A stretch of 64,000 bases of DNA from Gammaproteobacteria bacterium (GCA_028818225.1 JAPPOG010000045.1:1-64000), one strand, 5' to 3'; counted from the stretch's first letter, positions 27,577 to 37,181 are shown. Notes: generated by a model not told the origin, from the sequence alone. A program made the numbers and translations.

Positions 27577-28539
27577 TCAGTTAGCCGTCACCCTGGAGTT
27601 CGGGGCAACAGCCTTTTTCTCAGTCAGCACCGGCATTAGGGCAGTCAGTACGGAGCCCACTACGAGCAGTAAAGCGCCTACCAGAGATAGCCAGGTCAGA
27701 CGATCAGAAAAGGCATAATCAGGATTGAAATAGACGACTATTTTTAGTGTGCCAATAGTAAATAAAGGTGCCAGGGCCAAGACTGCGCTCACCTTTGATG
27801 CATCCCATAGTTTTAGCGCTTCAGCGAAACAACCGTAGGCCACCAGCGTATTTACGCAGCAGAAGAGTAATAAAAGTAGCTCAAACTCGCTTAGTGAGAA
27901 AAGCAGCGACGGCGCGATGAATGGCGCCAATACCAGTGCAGAAAACACATATATAAGCAGAAGAATTTGCGGTGAAGAAAAAGAACCAAGCAGTTGCTTC
28001 TGCAATAGCGCATAGATCGTCCAGGCAAATGCTGAGTTAACCAGAATAAAAACACCTACGGTCTGGGTATTTTCAAAACTGGTGAACTCTACCAAACGGT
28101 CATGGAAGAACAATAACAATCCTATGACGATGAGCAAAGTGCCAATTTTTTGAACTGCAACAAAAGGTTCTTTGTAAACAATTACACCACCTAGAATAAG
28201 AAACAATGTAGTCAGTTGAATTAGTGCTTCACTAGTCTCGCCATTAACGTAGTTTAATGAATCAGCAAAGGTAAAATAGTTAATGCACAAACCTGACGCA
28301 GCGAACAGCAGAAACCACCGCGTACGATTGCTAACTGACATTAAGTTCGGTAATTCTTTTCGAAAATACAACCAGAAAAACAAAACCAGGGCCGCTACCA
28401 GAAAGCGATACCAGACCACAGTCCAGGCATCCATCCCAGCTAACAGTTCCTTGAGGGCGACCGGAAGCATCCCCCACAGTGCGGCGGTTGTGAGAGATAG
28501 AAAGAACCCGAGGAATCGGTGTTGGTTGCTCGCACTCAT
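27577..28539 (-). CDS. EamA/DMT-superfamily membrane transporter
   Basis: Inner-membrane protein of about 320 residues with ten predicted helices in two EamA halves (about 10-140 and 155-295). PVALKELL near the first helix and the GGVIVYKEP element, with its conserved Glu at the end of the first half, support the family. These carriers export amino acids, drugs or metabolites; the substrate is not predictable. I prefer ATG 28539 (MSASNQHRF) over a TTG at 28557, but neither has a good ribosome binding site. Confidence 0.84.
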   Translation of the reverse strand: MSASNQHRFLGFFLSLTTAALWGMLPVALKELLAGMDAWTVVWYRFLVAALVLFFWLYFRKELPNLMSVSNRTRWFLLFAASGLCINYFTFADSLNYVNGETSEALIQLTTLFLILGGVIVYKEPFVAVQKIGTLLIVIGLLLFFHDRLVEFTSFENTQTVGVFILVNSAFAWTIYALLQKQLLGSFSSPQILLLIYVFSALVLAPFIAPSLLFSLSEFELLLLLFCCVNTLVAYGCFAEALKLWDASKVSAVLALAPLFTIGTLKIVVYFNPDYAFSDRLTWLSLVGALLLVVGSVLTALMPVLTEKKAVAPNSRVTAN

Positions 28540-28620
28540 TAAAGAAAAAATGTTCAATCTAAGCGGATCAGCATGCTAGCACACTAGAACTGCTTAATGA
28601 CTCTCTTTTAATTGCACTGA

Positions 28621-29172
28621 CTACGAAAGTTTAATGTGTCGGGAAAAGCGAGCGCTTAAAAATTCCATTTGATCAGCCAACACATTGTGGTTGGAAAGAT
28701 AGAGAAATTCATATTGATTGGGTACGAACGGAATTGCCAACAATTCCATGTTCGCCTCTTCGGGGCTACGATCAGCTTTGCGGTTATTACAACGTCGACA
28801 GGAAGTGACTACATTAGTCCAGGCATCGCGCCCTCCCCTGGACAGCGGCATTACATGATCCCGGGATAAATCATAGATGCTGAACTGCCCGCCACAATAA
28901 AGACAGATGTTCTTATCTCTTCTGAATAAGAATTTGTTCTCTAATGGGGGGTCGAAATTTTCTTTATGCACTTTGCCCTCGCAGGCAACGATGCTGGGGA
29001 GTTTGAGAACTGACTGAATGCCATTACGATTATAGCCGCCACGAATCTCCATAACTGTATCGCCAAGTGACCAGATAACCAGATCCTTGACCACAAGAGT
29101 CGCAGTCTCTTCCCGGGTTAGCCAGCTAATGGGAATACCAGCTTTGTTCAATCGCAGAATTTTGGCATTCAT
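28621..29172 (-). CDS. HNH endonuclease-family protein
   Basis: About 183 residues. The C-terminal half has a zinc-supported HNH core: CLYCGGQF, the HNH His in SRDHVMPLSRGG, the Asn in WTNVVTSC, then CRRCNNRKADR. The N-terminal half has no recognised domain. Stand-alone proteins of this type are widespread in marine gammaproteobacteria outside any restriction or toxin locus and may act in DNA metabolism or repair; that is inference. I start at ATG 29172 (MNAKILRLN); the frame could begin at a TTG two codons upstream. No partner gene is evident. Confidence 0.87.
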   Translation of the reverse strand: MNAKILRLNKAGIPISWLTREETATLVVKDLVIWSLGDTVMEIRGGYNRNGIQSVLKLPSIVACEGKVHKENFDPPLENKFLFRRDKNICLYCGGQFSIYDLSRDHVMPLSRGGRDAWTNVVTSCRRCNNRKADRSPEEANMELLAIPFVPNQYEFLYLSNHNVLADQMEFLSARFSRHIKLS

Positions 29173-29323
29173 GCTCAATAACCTGTGACAACAATCGTGG
29201 TTCAGATTCTATACATAAAATTTATCGGCGCAAACAGCAAACTCTGAAACTTACAGAGTGTTTCAAAGCGTTTGACGATTCTTTGCTTGAAAATTTTACA
29301 GAATGGTCAAAAATCGACTTGAG

Positions 29324-29953
29324 TTAAGCTTCAAGCCCCGATGATTTTTTCTTTTCTTTGTATTTCTGATATCCGCCACTGGTGAACCAGTAGCCACCTT
29401 GTGCGATTAATAACAGCGCAATAAAAAGCGGAATTGTTCCCCAATCCCTTCCGCCTACCTGAAAGTAGAACACTGCATTATAGTTGCGCGCCTCTGTTGG
29501 ATGCTCGGCAGTGACCACACCGATGTAAGTTCCTGCTTCTTCAAACTGGTAACTGGCACGGTAATAACCGCCGGACTCGATGGAAGGTTCTTGATAATAG
29601 ACCGTGGCCGCCGCCAGATCATCAATGCCCTGAATATCTTCCCAGTCTGCAAATTGACCCGCGTTATTTACATCTCGCACTATGCGAAAGTCAACATTCA
29701 TTTCATTTAACAGTTCGTGCAAATACTCCATGACAAAAACTGAATTGGTAACGTCTGGAATGTCTTCACAGAATTCATCATTCTGCCGTGTTTCAGGCTG
29801 GAATACGGTGAAGTGTGCTTGCATGAAATTAATGGAAATAACGCAGAGGTCCTCCTCGAAAGCTACCCCGCCGTGAGCAGTAACAGAGACTGAAAAAGTA
29901 ATAGCTAACAATGCAACTATAACTGCATTCAGTTTATGCAGTAAATTTGTCAT
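29324..29953 (-). CDS. Membrane-anchored periplasmic protein with predicted N-terminal His
   Basis: A 209-residue protein. A Sec signal peptide ends at SVTA, so cleavage would leave HGGVAFEEDLC with His as the first residue. A beta-sandwich-like domain with two Cys (DLCVI and EFCED) follows, then a single membrane helix at about residues 172-192 and a basic cytoplasmic tail (YKEKKKSSG). Exported, C-terminally anchored domains with an N-terminal His occur among copper-binding proteins (CopC, PmoB, histidine-brace types). That reading is hypothetical. It lies 21 bases downstream of the SDR gene on the same strand. Confidence 0.68.
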   Translation of the reverse strand: MTNLLHKLNAVIVALLAITFSVSVTAHGGVAFEEDLCVISINFMQAHFTVFQPETRQNDEFCEDIPDVTNSVFVMEYLHELLNEMNVDFRIVRDVNNAGQFADWEDIQGIDDLAAATVYYQEPSIESGGYYRASYQFEEAGTYIGVVTAEHPTEARNYNAVFYFQVGGRDWGTIPLFIALLLIAQGGYWFTSGGYQKYKEKKKSSGLEA

Positions 29954-29974
29954 TTTTCGAATAGGCTTTTCGTG

Positions 29975-30667
29975 TTACCAGGGAATTATGTCACCATCGT
30001 AATTGAAGAAACATCCTGCATGGGAACTGGAGAGATTGTCGATTACGCTTATCATGCCTGACACGCTGGTTTGAGCATCAATCAGTGCATTAGGCCCTCC
30101 CATATCAGTTTGCACCCAGCCGGGATGAAGCACGGCAGCCGTAAATCCTTCAGTCGAAAGATCCACTGAGATGCTTTTTACGATGGCATTCAACGCGGCT
30201 TTTGAGCTTCGGTATATATATGAACCACCACCCTTGTTGTCATCAATCGAGCCCATCTTGGAAGTCACATAAAGCAACTTTTTATCCTGGCCCTTGCGCA
30301 GATTTTTGATGATCGACTGGGTCAGCAACATTGGCGCGATGGAATTTATTCGGAGGACCGGCAACCAGTTTTGCTCGTCCACATTACCAAACACAGAATC
30401 CCTTGGACCGTAGACTCCGGCATTATTGATGAATATGTCGACAGCGGTATCACCCAATTGGGCAGGGAATGCGGCTATTGACTCGTCACTGGATACATCG
30501 AGCGTTAGCAATTGCAAATCAGCTTGCTCCGCCTGCAATCGATTTAGCTCTTGGTCTGCGGACCCATCTCTACAAGTTCCAATGACCTTGTCACCTCGTG
30601 CCAGAAACTGTTTTGTAAACTCGAGGCCAATGCCACGATTTGCCCCGATGACCAGTACCGTTGCCAT
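29975..30667 (-). CDS. Short-chain dehydrogenase/reductase
   Basis: Cytoplasmic NAD(P)-dependent oxidoreductase of about 230 residues with a Rossmann fold: GANRGIG (cofactor loop), NNAGVYG, a catalytic Ser in TSKMGSI, and YRSSK giving the Tyr-x3-Lys pair. The Arg after the dinucleotide strand (TCRDGS) suggests NADPH preference. Sequences of this type are often called C-factor/sniffer-like carbonyl reductases. The substrate is unknown. I start at ATG 30667, correctly spaced after AGGAAGTG. The next gene follows by 21 bases. Confidence 0.86.
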   Translation of the reverse strand: MATVLVIGANRGIGLEFTKQFLARGDKVIGTCRDGSADQELNRLQAEQADLQLLTLDVSSDESIAAFPAQLGDTAVDIFINNAGVYGPRDSVFGNVDEQNWLPVLRINSIAPMLLTQSIIKNLRKGQDKKLLYVTSKMGSIDDNKGGGSYIYRSSKAALNAIVKSISVDLSTEGFTAAVLHPGWVQTDMGGPNALIDAQTSVSGMISVIDNLSSSHAGCFFNYDGDIIPW

Positions 30668-30801
30668 GCTCACTTCCTATTCAATTGGGTGGTTGCAGAG
30701 AGAGAAGTAATCTACCTGCGTACAGGCCTCAGGTCAAAGAATGTACTCCTGATTCGTTGTCAGTAAATTGGTAACTTTGTGTAGCCCCCTCTCGTGCTAA
30801 C

Positions 30802-30830
30802 TTATGCAGCCTATACCTGTTTGCTATACT
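30802..30830 (+). promoter_or_regulatory. Candidate sigma-70 promoter of the TonB-dependent receptor
   Basis: An extended -10, TGCTATACT (30822-30830), lies 51 bases before the receptor start codon. A poor -35 (TTATGC, 30802-30807) sits 17 bases upstream of the -10, so the extended TG may carry the promoter. No Fur-box-like palindrome was evident around it. Confidence 0.5.
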
Positions 30831-30881
30831 GCTTCGCCACCATAGAAGAGAAAGCCCAAGATTCTTAAATTTGAGAGAGAG

Positions 30882-33335
30882 ATGAAGACCTTCCCTGTAT
30901 CACTATTGGTCCTCGCAGTATCTGCCAGTGCCGGGGCTCAACAGGCCGAAGAGATCGTTGTTGTAGGCGTTGTACCTGCCGGATCCAGCATTGAAACCGA
31001 CAAGCTCGCCTACCCGGTGCAGACCGCCACGGCCGAAGACCTGGAGAACATGGCGGCGCTGAGCATCGCCGACTTTCTAAGACAAAGCTTTTCCAGCATC
31101 TCCCTGAATGACGCCCAGAACAATCCCATGCAGCCGGACTTGCAGTACCGCGGTTTCACAGCGTCTCCCCTGTTGGGGCTAGCCCAGGGTATTGCGGTGT
31201 ATCAAAACGGCGTGCGCATAAACGAGCCCCTGGGTGACGCAGTAAACTGGGACTTGTTGCCACAGTCAGCAATCCAGGAGATTTCCCTGGGCGGTGGTGC
31301 CAATCCTCTTTATGGTTTGAACAGCCTGGGCGGATCACTGGTTATCGATATGAAGAACGGCTTCGATTACCAGGGAGCAAACATTGAAGTGAGTGCCGGC
31401 TCCTTTGGCAGACGCGTATCCAATCTTGAGTTTGGCGGTAACGATGGCCAATTAGCCTATTACCTGAATATTGAACATTTCGAAGAAGACGGATGGCGTG
31501 ACTACTCTGATTCAGATGCCATGAATCTCTACGGCAGTGTTGGCTGGCGCTCGGAATACACGCAAATCAATTTAAATTACCAGCATGGCAAATCCGAACT
31601 AATTGGAAATGGCTCATCGCCAATTGAATTAATCGAAATAGACCGTGAAGCAATCTTTACCGGTCCGGACATTACTGAAAACGATATGAACATGGTGAGC
31701 CTGGACTTTACTCATGAAGTCAGTTCAAGCATCAGTTTCAGTGGCAATATTTTTCATAGAGAAAATGACACAGATTCCTTTAACGGGGATGGCATCGAGT
31801 TCGGTATTTGTGAATTTGGTGGCATGGCAACTCTTATCGAAGGAATTGAAGAAGATGGCCTGGAAGAGTTAGGTCTCGATGACGACGACATCTGTGAATC
31901 CCAGTTTGGCGATGCAGATGATCTCGAAGACTTTCTGAACATGACCGCAATGAACCTGGGTGAAGATGAAGAATTTGAAATCGAAGGATTCGAAGCAGAT
32001 GAACTATCCGGTACCGGCATTCTTTCCGATGAAGCCATAAACAATCTGAGTAATCGCAACCAGGAAAGCACCGGCGCAGATTTTCAATGGACTTTTCTCG
32101 GCAACTTTTTCGGATATGAAGGACAGTTGGTAGTGGGTGGCGCTTACTTTAATGGTGAGTCTACGTTCAACTCTGTAGTTGAGTTGGCAGACATTGACCC
32201 ACTTACGCGGCTTACCACCGGACTGGGTACTGGAACCTTTGTCGATGAAGGAGCCACCTCTATTGCTACCCAGACTGAATCCACCAGTCTCTACTTCTCC
32301 AATATTCTGGATATCAATGATGCTGTGGCACTGACTCTGTCGACTCGGGGCAATATCACCGAAGTGGATTTGAAAGATCGATCAGGAGAAAGACCTGAGC
32401 TAAACGGCAACCATCGTTTTACCCGAATCAATCCTGCCATCGGTCTTACCTGGCAAATGAATGAGAACCATAATCTCTATGGTTCCTATTCGGAATCATC
32501 CCGTGCGCCCACTCCCATCGAGCTTGCCTGTAACGAAGGTGTATTCGACCTGGCCGTGCAATATGCGATCGAAGATGGAGAAGACCCAGACGATGTAGAT
32601 TTCGAATGTCGATTGCCTAATGCCTTCCTGGCCGATCCTCCGCTTGACGATGTTGTAGCCAAGAGCATCGAACTGGGAAGCCGCGGCTATGTCAATGATA
32701 TGCGCTATTCAGTCGGTCTGTTTAACACGACTAATCATGACGACATCCTGTTCCAGACCACTGGTCGTTCCACTGGCTTGTTCGCCAATGTAGACAAGAC
32801 CCGTCGCCGGGGTTTTGAAGGTTCTTTAAGTGGGCAATTTCAGAACCTGGACTGGACGGTAGCTTATACCCATGTCGAGGCAACTTTTGAAGACAGCTTT
32901 AATGTGTTGAGTCCGAATCATGACTTTGCCGACGATGAAGGCGAAATCATGGTACGCAGCGGTGATCGCATACCTGGTATCCCTGAAAACCAGTTTAAGG
33001 TTCTCGCCAACTATCAAATAATGGACGGCCTTAATCTTGGCCTGGACATCTTAAGTAACAGTGACCAGTACTTGCGTGGTGACGAATCCAATCAACTGGA
33101 TGAGATCGATGGTTATACTGTGGTAAATCTGCGTGCGCGTTATGAGATAAACGCTGACCTTGAAATTTTTGCCAGCGTGCACAACCTGTTCGACGAAGAG
33201 TTTGAAACTTTTGGTCTGTTAGGCGAAGAACCAGGCGAGGTTAAAGTACCTATTATTGAAGATCTTGAAGTGCCATTATTTCTTGGTGCTGCTCCTCCTC
33301 GAGCAGCGTTTGTCGGAGTTCGTTACAGATTCTGA
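30882..33335 (+). CDS. TonB-dependent outer-membrane receptor
   Basis: An 817-residue outer-membrane receptor. A signal peptide ends AGAQ, a TonB-box-like stretch EEIVVVGV (about residues 23-30) follows, then the plug (DLQYRGFTASPLLGLAQGIAVYQNGVRINEP, GLNSLGGSLVIDMKNG), and a 22-strand barrel ending in the terminal aromatic VRYRF. One extracellular loop (about residues 294-384) is exceptionally acidic, with Cys310 and Cys338 inside it. It resembles Fe/siderophore or vitamin receptors in the plug, but the ligand is unknown. GAGAGAG precedes the ATG. The aminotransferase gene follows by 18 bases. Confidence 0.93.
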   Translation: MKTFPVSLLVLAVSASAGAQQAEEIVVVGVVPAGSSIETDKLAYPVQTATAEDLENMAALSIADFLRQSFSSISLNDAQNNPMQPDLQYRGFTASPLLGLAQGIAVYQNGVRINEPLGDAVNWDLLPQSAIQEISLGGGANPLYGLNSLGGSLVIDMKNGFDYQGANIEVSAGSFGRRVSNLEFGGNDGQLAYYLNIEHFEEDGWRDYSDSDAMNLYGSVGWRSEYTQINLNYQHGKSELIGNGSSPIELIEIDREAIFTGPDITENDMNMVSLDFTHEVSSSISFSGNIFHRENDTDSFNGDGIEFGICEFGGMATLIEGIEEDGLEELGLDDDDICESQFGDADDLEDFLNMTAMNLGEDEEFEIEGFEADELSGTGILSDEAINNLSNRNQESTGADFQWTFLGNFFGYEGQLVVGGAYFNGESTFNSVVELADIDPLTRLTTGLGTGTFVDEGATSIATQTESTSLYFSNILDINDAVALTLSTRGNITEVDLKDRSGERPELNGNHRFTRINPAIGLTWQMNENHNLYGSYSESSRAPTPIELACNEGVFDLAVQYAIEDGEDPDDVDFECRLPNAFLADPPLDDVVAKSIELGSRGYVNDMRYSVGLFNTTNHDDILFQTTGRSTGLFANVDKTRRRGFEGSLSGQFQNLDWTVAYTHVEATFEDSFNVLSPNHDFADDEGEIMVRSGDRIPGIPENQFKVLANYQIMDGLNLGLDILSNSDQYLRGDESNQLDEIDGYTVVNLRARYEINADLEIFASVHNLFDEEFETFGLLGEEPGEVKVPIIEDLEVPLFLGAAPPRAAFVGVRYRF

Positions 33336-33353
33336 AAGCAAAGAGGAATTTCC

Positions 33354-34550
33354 TTGGAATTAGCCAAACAGTTACAACATCTCGGCACGGAAACAGCATT
33401 TGCTGTTTCCGCCGCCGCTGCAGCCTGGGCAGCCAAAGGCAATAAGGTTTATCCCTTTCATCTAGGGGATATTAATTTACCAACACCCGCCAATATCGTA
33501 GAAGGAATGCACAAAGCTATTGCCGATGGCTATACCGGTTACTGTCCTGGCCCTGGCATTCCCGAGCTACGAGACTCTATCGCGGGAGCAATAGGCGCCC
33601 AACGCGATCTTGATTTCAGCGCCGAAAACGTCGTGGTCCAACCCGGTGGGAAACCAGTAATCAGCAAGTTTATTGCAACGGTAATGAATCCCGGTGAAGA
33701 AGTTTTGTATCCCAACCCGGGATTTCCCATCTATGAATCCCAGATCGAATACCAGGGTGGCATTGCCGTGCCTTATGGCTACATCCAAACGGAGACTGGA
33801 TTCAGTCTCGATATGGATGCTATTAGGAATGCCATTACGCCAAACACCCGCGCCCTCATCTATAACGATTTTCAAAACCCGAACAGTGCTGAATCATCTC
33901 CTGAAGAGATGGAAGAGCTGGCAGAGTTATGTATTAAAAACGATTTGTGGGTACTCAGTGATGAAGCCTACTTTGAGATTCAATACAGCGGCACGCCGCG
34001 ATCTATCGTCAGTCTGCCGGGCATGCAGGAGCGCTCTGTCATTCTGTATACCTGCTCTAAACGCTATGCCATGACCGGTTGGAGGCTCGGGGCTGCCATC
34101 GGACCGAAAGCGGCAATGGATGCATTCAGTAAATTCAATACAAACATCGAATCCTGCACGGCGCATTTTATCCAACGCAGCATGGTCGATATTATTGGCG
34201 GTGATACAACTGGCCCTGATCTAATTCTGGATGAGTTGCGTAAACGCAGAGATGCAGCAGTAGAAGGCCTAAACGCAATTGATGGAATTTCCATTAGCGC
34301 ACCTAACTGCACTTTCTATTTGTTTCCTAATGTCAATGAAGTTCTTGAGCGCAAAGGGATGACTGATGTGAATCAGTTAATGACAGAAGCGTTAACTGAA
34401 ACCGGTGTGTCATTCTGCACCAGGAAACATTTTGGTCGTATGCTCGAAAACGAAACGAATCAGTATTTACGCTTTGCTTATTCTGGCATCGATGTGGAAG
34501 ACATCAACGAAGGCATGGCAAAGTTAAAGCAGTTCTTCGAAAGCACTTAA
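33354..34550 (+). CDS. PLP-dependent aminotransferase, class I/II fold
   Basis: A 398-residue cytoplasmic aminotransferase. It shows the N-terminal FHLGDINLPTP, cofactor contacts Asn175 (FQNPNSAES) and Asp203 (LSDEAY), Schiff-base Lys236 (CSKRYAMTGWRLG) and a C-terminal Arg in YLRFAYSG. NPNSAES replaces the usual NPxNPTG, a variation that may mark a subfamily. The start is TTG at 33354, with GAGGA at a proper distance; the next ATG would remove the conserved N-terminal strand. It lies 18 bases after the TonB-dependent receptor, so the receptor may import something the enzyme helps to use; that is inference. Confidence 0.87.
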   Translation: MELAKQLQHLGTETAFAVSAAAAAWAAKGNKVYPFHLGDINLPTPANIVEGMHKAIADGYTGYCPGPGIPELRDSIAGAIGAQRDLDFSAENVVVQPGGKPVISKFIATVMNPGEEVLYPNPGFPIYESQIEYQGGIAVPYGYIQTETGFSLDMDAIRNAITPNTRALIYNDFQNPNSAESSPEEMEELAELCIKNDLWVLSDEAYFEIQYSGTPRSIVSLPGMQERSVILYTCSKRYAMTGWRLGAAIGPKAAMDAFSKFNTNIESCTAHFIQRSMVDIIGGDTTGPDLILDELRKRRDAAVEGLNAIDGISISAPNCTFYLFPNVNEVLERKGMTDVNQLMTEALTETGVSFCTRKHFGRMLENETNQYLRFAYSGIDVEDINEGMAKLKQFFEST

Positions 34551-34554
34551 ACTT

Positions 34555-35151
34555 TTAGAAATTTTGCCACTCTGTGATTGGGATTCTCGCAACGAGGACG
34601 TAGTTAGCTCCAGTGGGATCGACTATCAGCGCCTCGCCCTGTTCAATGTAGGGATAAAGATCCGGAAAGATAGCCATTATGTTTCCCGAGTGACTGACCA
34701 TCAGTCGGTTACCTGATTCTTGCTGACGCTTAAGCTCTGATCTTAAGCTGTTGACGATTGCGTCCGGCATTTCACTGGCTTCCTGTAACAGAAATTCTCG
34801 CAGGACGACATTAGTGAAGCCTGCCAATCTGGCCGTTTCACGAGTACGGAAGCTTGGACTGCTCTCGATAGATGATATAGGAATATTTAGACGTCGTATG
34901 GCCTCACCAAAACTTACTGCGTCACGTTTGCCTTTGTCATCGAGCTGCCTTTCCAGCTTAACATTACCCGCATCGGCAGTAGCCGCAGTGGGCAATTCTC
35001 CGGGCGCATTTGCATGGCGCATAAAAATAATATATCCACCTTGTTGCAGAGCAGCAATAATTTGATCACCAGATAAATCCTGGCTAATGACAGGGCTGGT
35101 AAAAAAACCTGCATAAATAACTAGCAGCAGCGGTTTGAAAAGTCTGTCCAT
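34555..35151 (-). CDS. Exported histidine-phosphatase-superfamily protein
   Basis: About 198 residues, with a signal peptide ending SPVISQ. Phosphatase residues are the FMRHANAP motif (RHG variant with Ala), an Arg in SSPSFRTRETARL, and the second His in VSHSGNIMA. These enzymes hydrolyse phosphomonoesters by way of a phospho-His. Periplasmic location is predicted. I start it at ATG 35151; the longer frame would overlap the enoyl-CoA hydratase. It is last in the minus-strand operon that starts at 38204. Confidence 0.8.
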   Translation of the reverse strand: MDRLFKPLLLVIYAGFFTSPVISQDLSGDQIIAALQQGGYIIFMRHANAPGELPTAATADAGNVKLERQLDDKGKRDAVSFGEAIRRLNIPISSIESSPSFRTRETARLAGFTNVVLREFLLQEASEMPDAIVNSLRSELKRQQESGNRLMVSHSGNIMAIFPDLYPYIEQGEALIVDPTGANYVLVARIPITEWQNF

Positions 35152-35164
35152 TTTAAATTCTGGA

Positions 35165-35965
35165 TTACGAACCCTTGAAGTTTGCTTTACGTTTTGCCAG
35201 AAAGGCTGTTCTTCCCTCTTTATAGTCTTCGCTAAGGAAACAATCATTAACCAGTTTTGCAATATATTCCGGGCTCTTCTGGCCGGGATCCCTGACCACC
35301 TCAGCCACGGTGGCTTTAACTGCCTTGATTGTTAGTGGCGCGTTTTCAGCGATACGCTCTATGTATTGCGATACAGTACTCTCAAGTTCATCGCGGCTTA
35401 CCACGAAATTAACCAATCCAATCCTTAAGGCCTCTTCTGTATTGAGGAAGCGTGCCGTAAACAAGATGTCTTTTGCATGGGAAGGTCCGACAATGGATTC
35501 CAATGTCTTTATGGCTTCAAAGCCATAGCCCAGGCCCAGTTTCGCAGCAGGAATACCAAAGACGGAGTCCTCTGTTGCGATGCGAATATCAGTATTCAAA
35601 GCAATGGCCAATCCGCCACCAACACAGAACCCCTGAATCATGGCTACTACCGGCCTGGGGAAATTGGCCAATCTGTTATGAGCTTCGTCAAAGGCGGCTT
35701 CATAAATGTCTCGATCTTCCTGGCTCGAGCGCTTTTCTTCAAACTCCGAAATATCAGCACCTGAGACAAATGCTTTATCACCTGCACCTTTTAATACCAC
35801 TACTCGTAAAGATTCTTCATTTTCCATCTGTCTGAGTATTTCAGCGAGCCCCTGCCACATATCCAGGGACATGGCATTGCGTCTCTCAGGCGCATTGAAT
35901 GTAATCCAGCCGATTCCGCCTGTTACCTCTGCCTGCATCTTTGTTGTAGGCGATTGAATTTCCAT
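35165..35965 (-). CDS. Enoyl-CoA hydratase/isomerase-family protein
   Basis: Crotonase-fold enzyme of 266 residues that hydrates or isomerises acyl-CoA. The oxyanion-hole segments are recognisable (GADISEFEE region and MIQGFCVGGGLAIALNTDIRIA, followed by FGIPAAKLGLG). A Glu at the expected hydratase base position is not obvious by eye, so isomerase or thioesterase activity remains open. It lies 22 bases after the CoA-transferase gene and 13 bases before the phosphatase gene, so the three form one operon on a CoA-linked pathway. Confidence 0.87.
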   Translation of the reverse strand: MEIQSPTTKMQAEVTGGIGWITFNAPERRNAMSLDMWQGLAEILRQMENEESLRVVVLKGAGDKAFVSGADISEFEEKRSSQEDRDIYEAAFDEAHNRLANFPRPVVAMIQGFCVGGGLAIALNTDIRIATEDSVFGIPAAKLGLGYGFEAIKTLESIVGPSHAKDILFTARFLNTEEALRIGLVNFVVSRDELESTVSQYIERIAENAPLTIKAVKATVAEVVRDPGQKSPEYIAKLVNDCFLSEDYKEGRTAFLAKRKANFKGS

Positions 35966-35987
35966 ATCGTACCTTCTTACTCGCTTG

Positions 35988-37172
35988 CTATTTAATTATG
36001 CCGTTATCTTGTAATTCGGCTATCTGTTGATCGCTGTAGCCGAACTCTCGCAAAATTTCCGCGGAATGTTCTCCCAGTTCCGGCCCTGGTTTTTCAAATC
36101 GACCTCCCTGCACGAAAGCTGAAAGGTTTATTGGTGATCGCAATAACTCAAACTCACCAAGACTCGGGTGACTCGCGGTCTTGGTCATGTTTAGAAATTT
36201 AACCTGCTCATCGCCGAATGCTTCGCCAATGGTATTTATGGGTCCGCAGGGTATGCCAACAGAATTCATTTTTTCAACCAGTTCAGCAGTGCTTAGTTGA
36301 GAGGTGATCTTGTTCACCTCTTTCCAAACTGCCTCTCTGTTTCTGAGTCTTCCTTCTACTGATTTGTAGTCTGCATTATTGGCAAGTTGCTTTGCCTGGG
36401 TCTCTGCGCAAAATGCATTCCACATTTTATCGGTACTGGCGGCAAGATTTACCAGACCATCATCGGTTTGAAAAACGCCCATGGGTGATAACGTAGGATG
36501 ATTATTCCCCTCTTGTCGTGCGACTTCTTTATTCATGGTGTAGCGCGCCGCCTGAAAATCCAGTTTGCACAACATCGCTTCCAGCAAGGAGGTATGCACC
36601 CACTGGCCTTCGCCGGTTTGCTCGCGATGTAATAATGCCAGCAATATGCCCTGACTCAAGAACATGCCAGCCGAGGTATCACTAACAGCGATCCCTGCAC
36701 GCATCGGCCCTCTATCAGGTTCTCCGGTAATCGACATTAGTCCGCTCATGCCCTGAATGACTTGATCTACTGCGGGTCGCTCTGCGTAAGGGCCTTCCTG
36801 TCCGAATCCGGATATGCTGCCGTAGATAATAGAAGGATTAATTTTCTTTACAGATTCGTAATCGATACCTAAACGTCGTTTAACATCGACGCGAAAGTTT
36901 TCAACTACAACATCGGCTTTTTTTACCAGGCCCATAAACACCGCCTTGCCCTTTTCACTCTTCAAATTTAAGCAGAGACTGCGTTTATTGCGGTGGAGAT
37001 TTTGGGAATCTGGACCATGACGACTGCCGGCAATATCCCCTTCCACTGGTGCTTCGATTCGAATAACGTTTGCGCCCCAGTCAGCTAGCAAGCGCACCGC
37101 TGTAGGCCCGGCTCGCGCGATACTTAAGTCGAGTACGGTATAACGGGAAAGAGGGAGAGCTTGCTGATCCAT
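35988..37172 (-). CDS. Class III acyl-CoA transferase (CaiB/BaiF/Frc family)
   Basis: A 394-residue family III CoA-transferase that moves CoA between carboxylic acids through an aspartyl anhydride. The catalytic Asp is Asp165 in IAVSDTSAGM. Other signatures are HGPDSQNLHRNKRSLCLNL, VVVENFR, YGSISGFGQEGPYAERPAVD and QWVHTSLLEAM. The acid it activates is not predictable. Next to an enoyl-CoA hydratase it probably starts or ends breakdown of a small acid by way of CoA esters. It follows the CHEGNY gene by nine bases in the same operon. Confidence 0.92.
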   Translation of the reverse strand: MDQQALPLSRYTVLDLSIARAGPTAVRLLADWGANVIRIEAPVEGDIAGSRHGPDSQNLHRNKRSLCLNLKSEKGKAVFMGLVKKADVVVENFRVDVKRRLGIDYESVKKINPSIIYGSISGFGQEGPYAERPAVDQVIQGMSGLMSITGEPDRGPMRAGIAVSDTSAGMFLSQGILLALLHREQTGEGQWVHTSLLEAMLCKLDFQAARYTMNKEVARQEGNNHPTLSPMGVFQTDDGLVNLAASTDKMWNAFCAETQAKQLANNADYKSVEGRLRNREAVWKEVNKITSQLSTAELVEKMNSVGIPCGPINTIGEAFGDEQVKFLNMTKTASHPSLGEFELLRSPINLSAFVQGGRFEKPGPELGEHSAEILREFGYSDQQIAELQDNGIIK

Positions 37173-37181
37173 ATTGAATGC

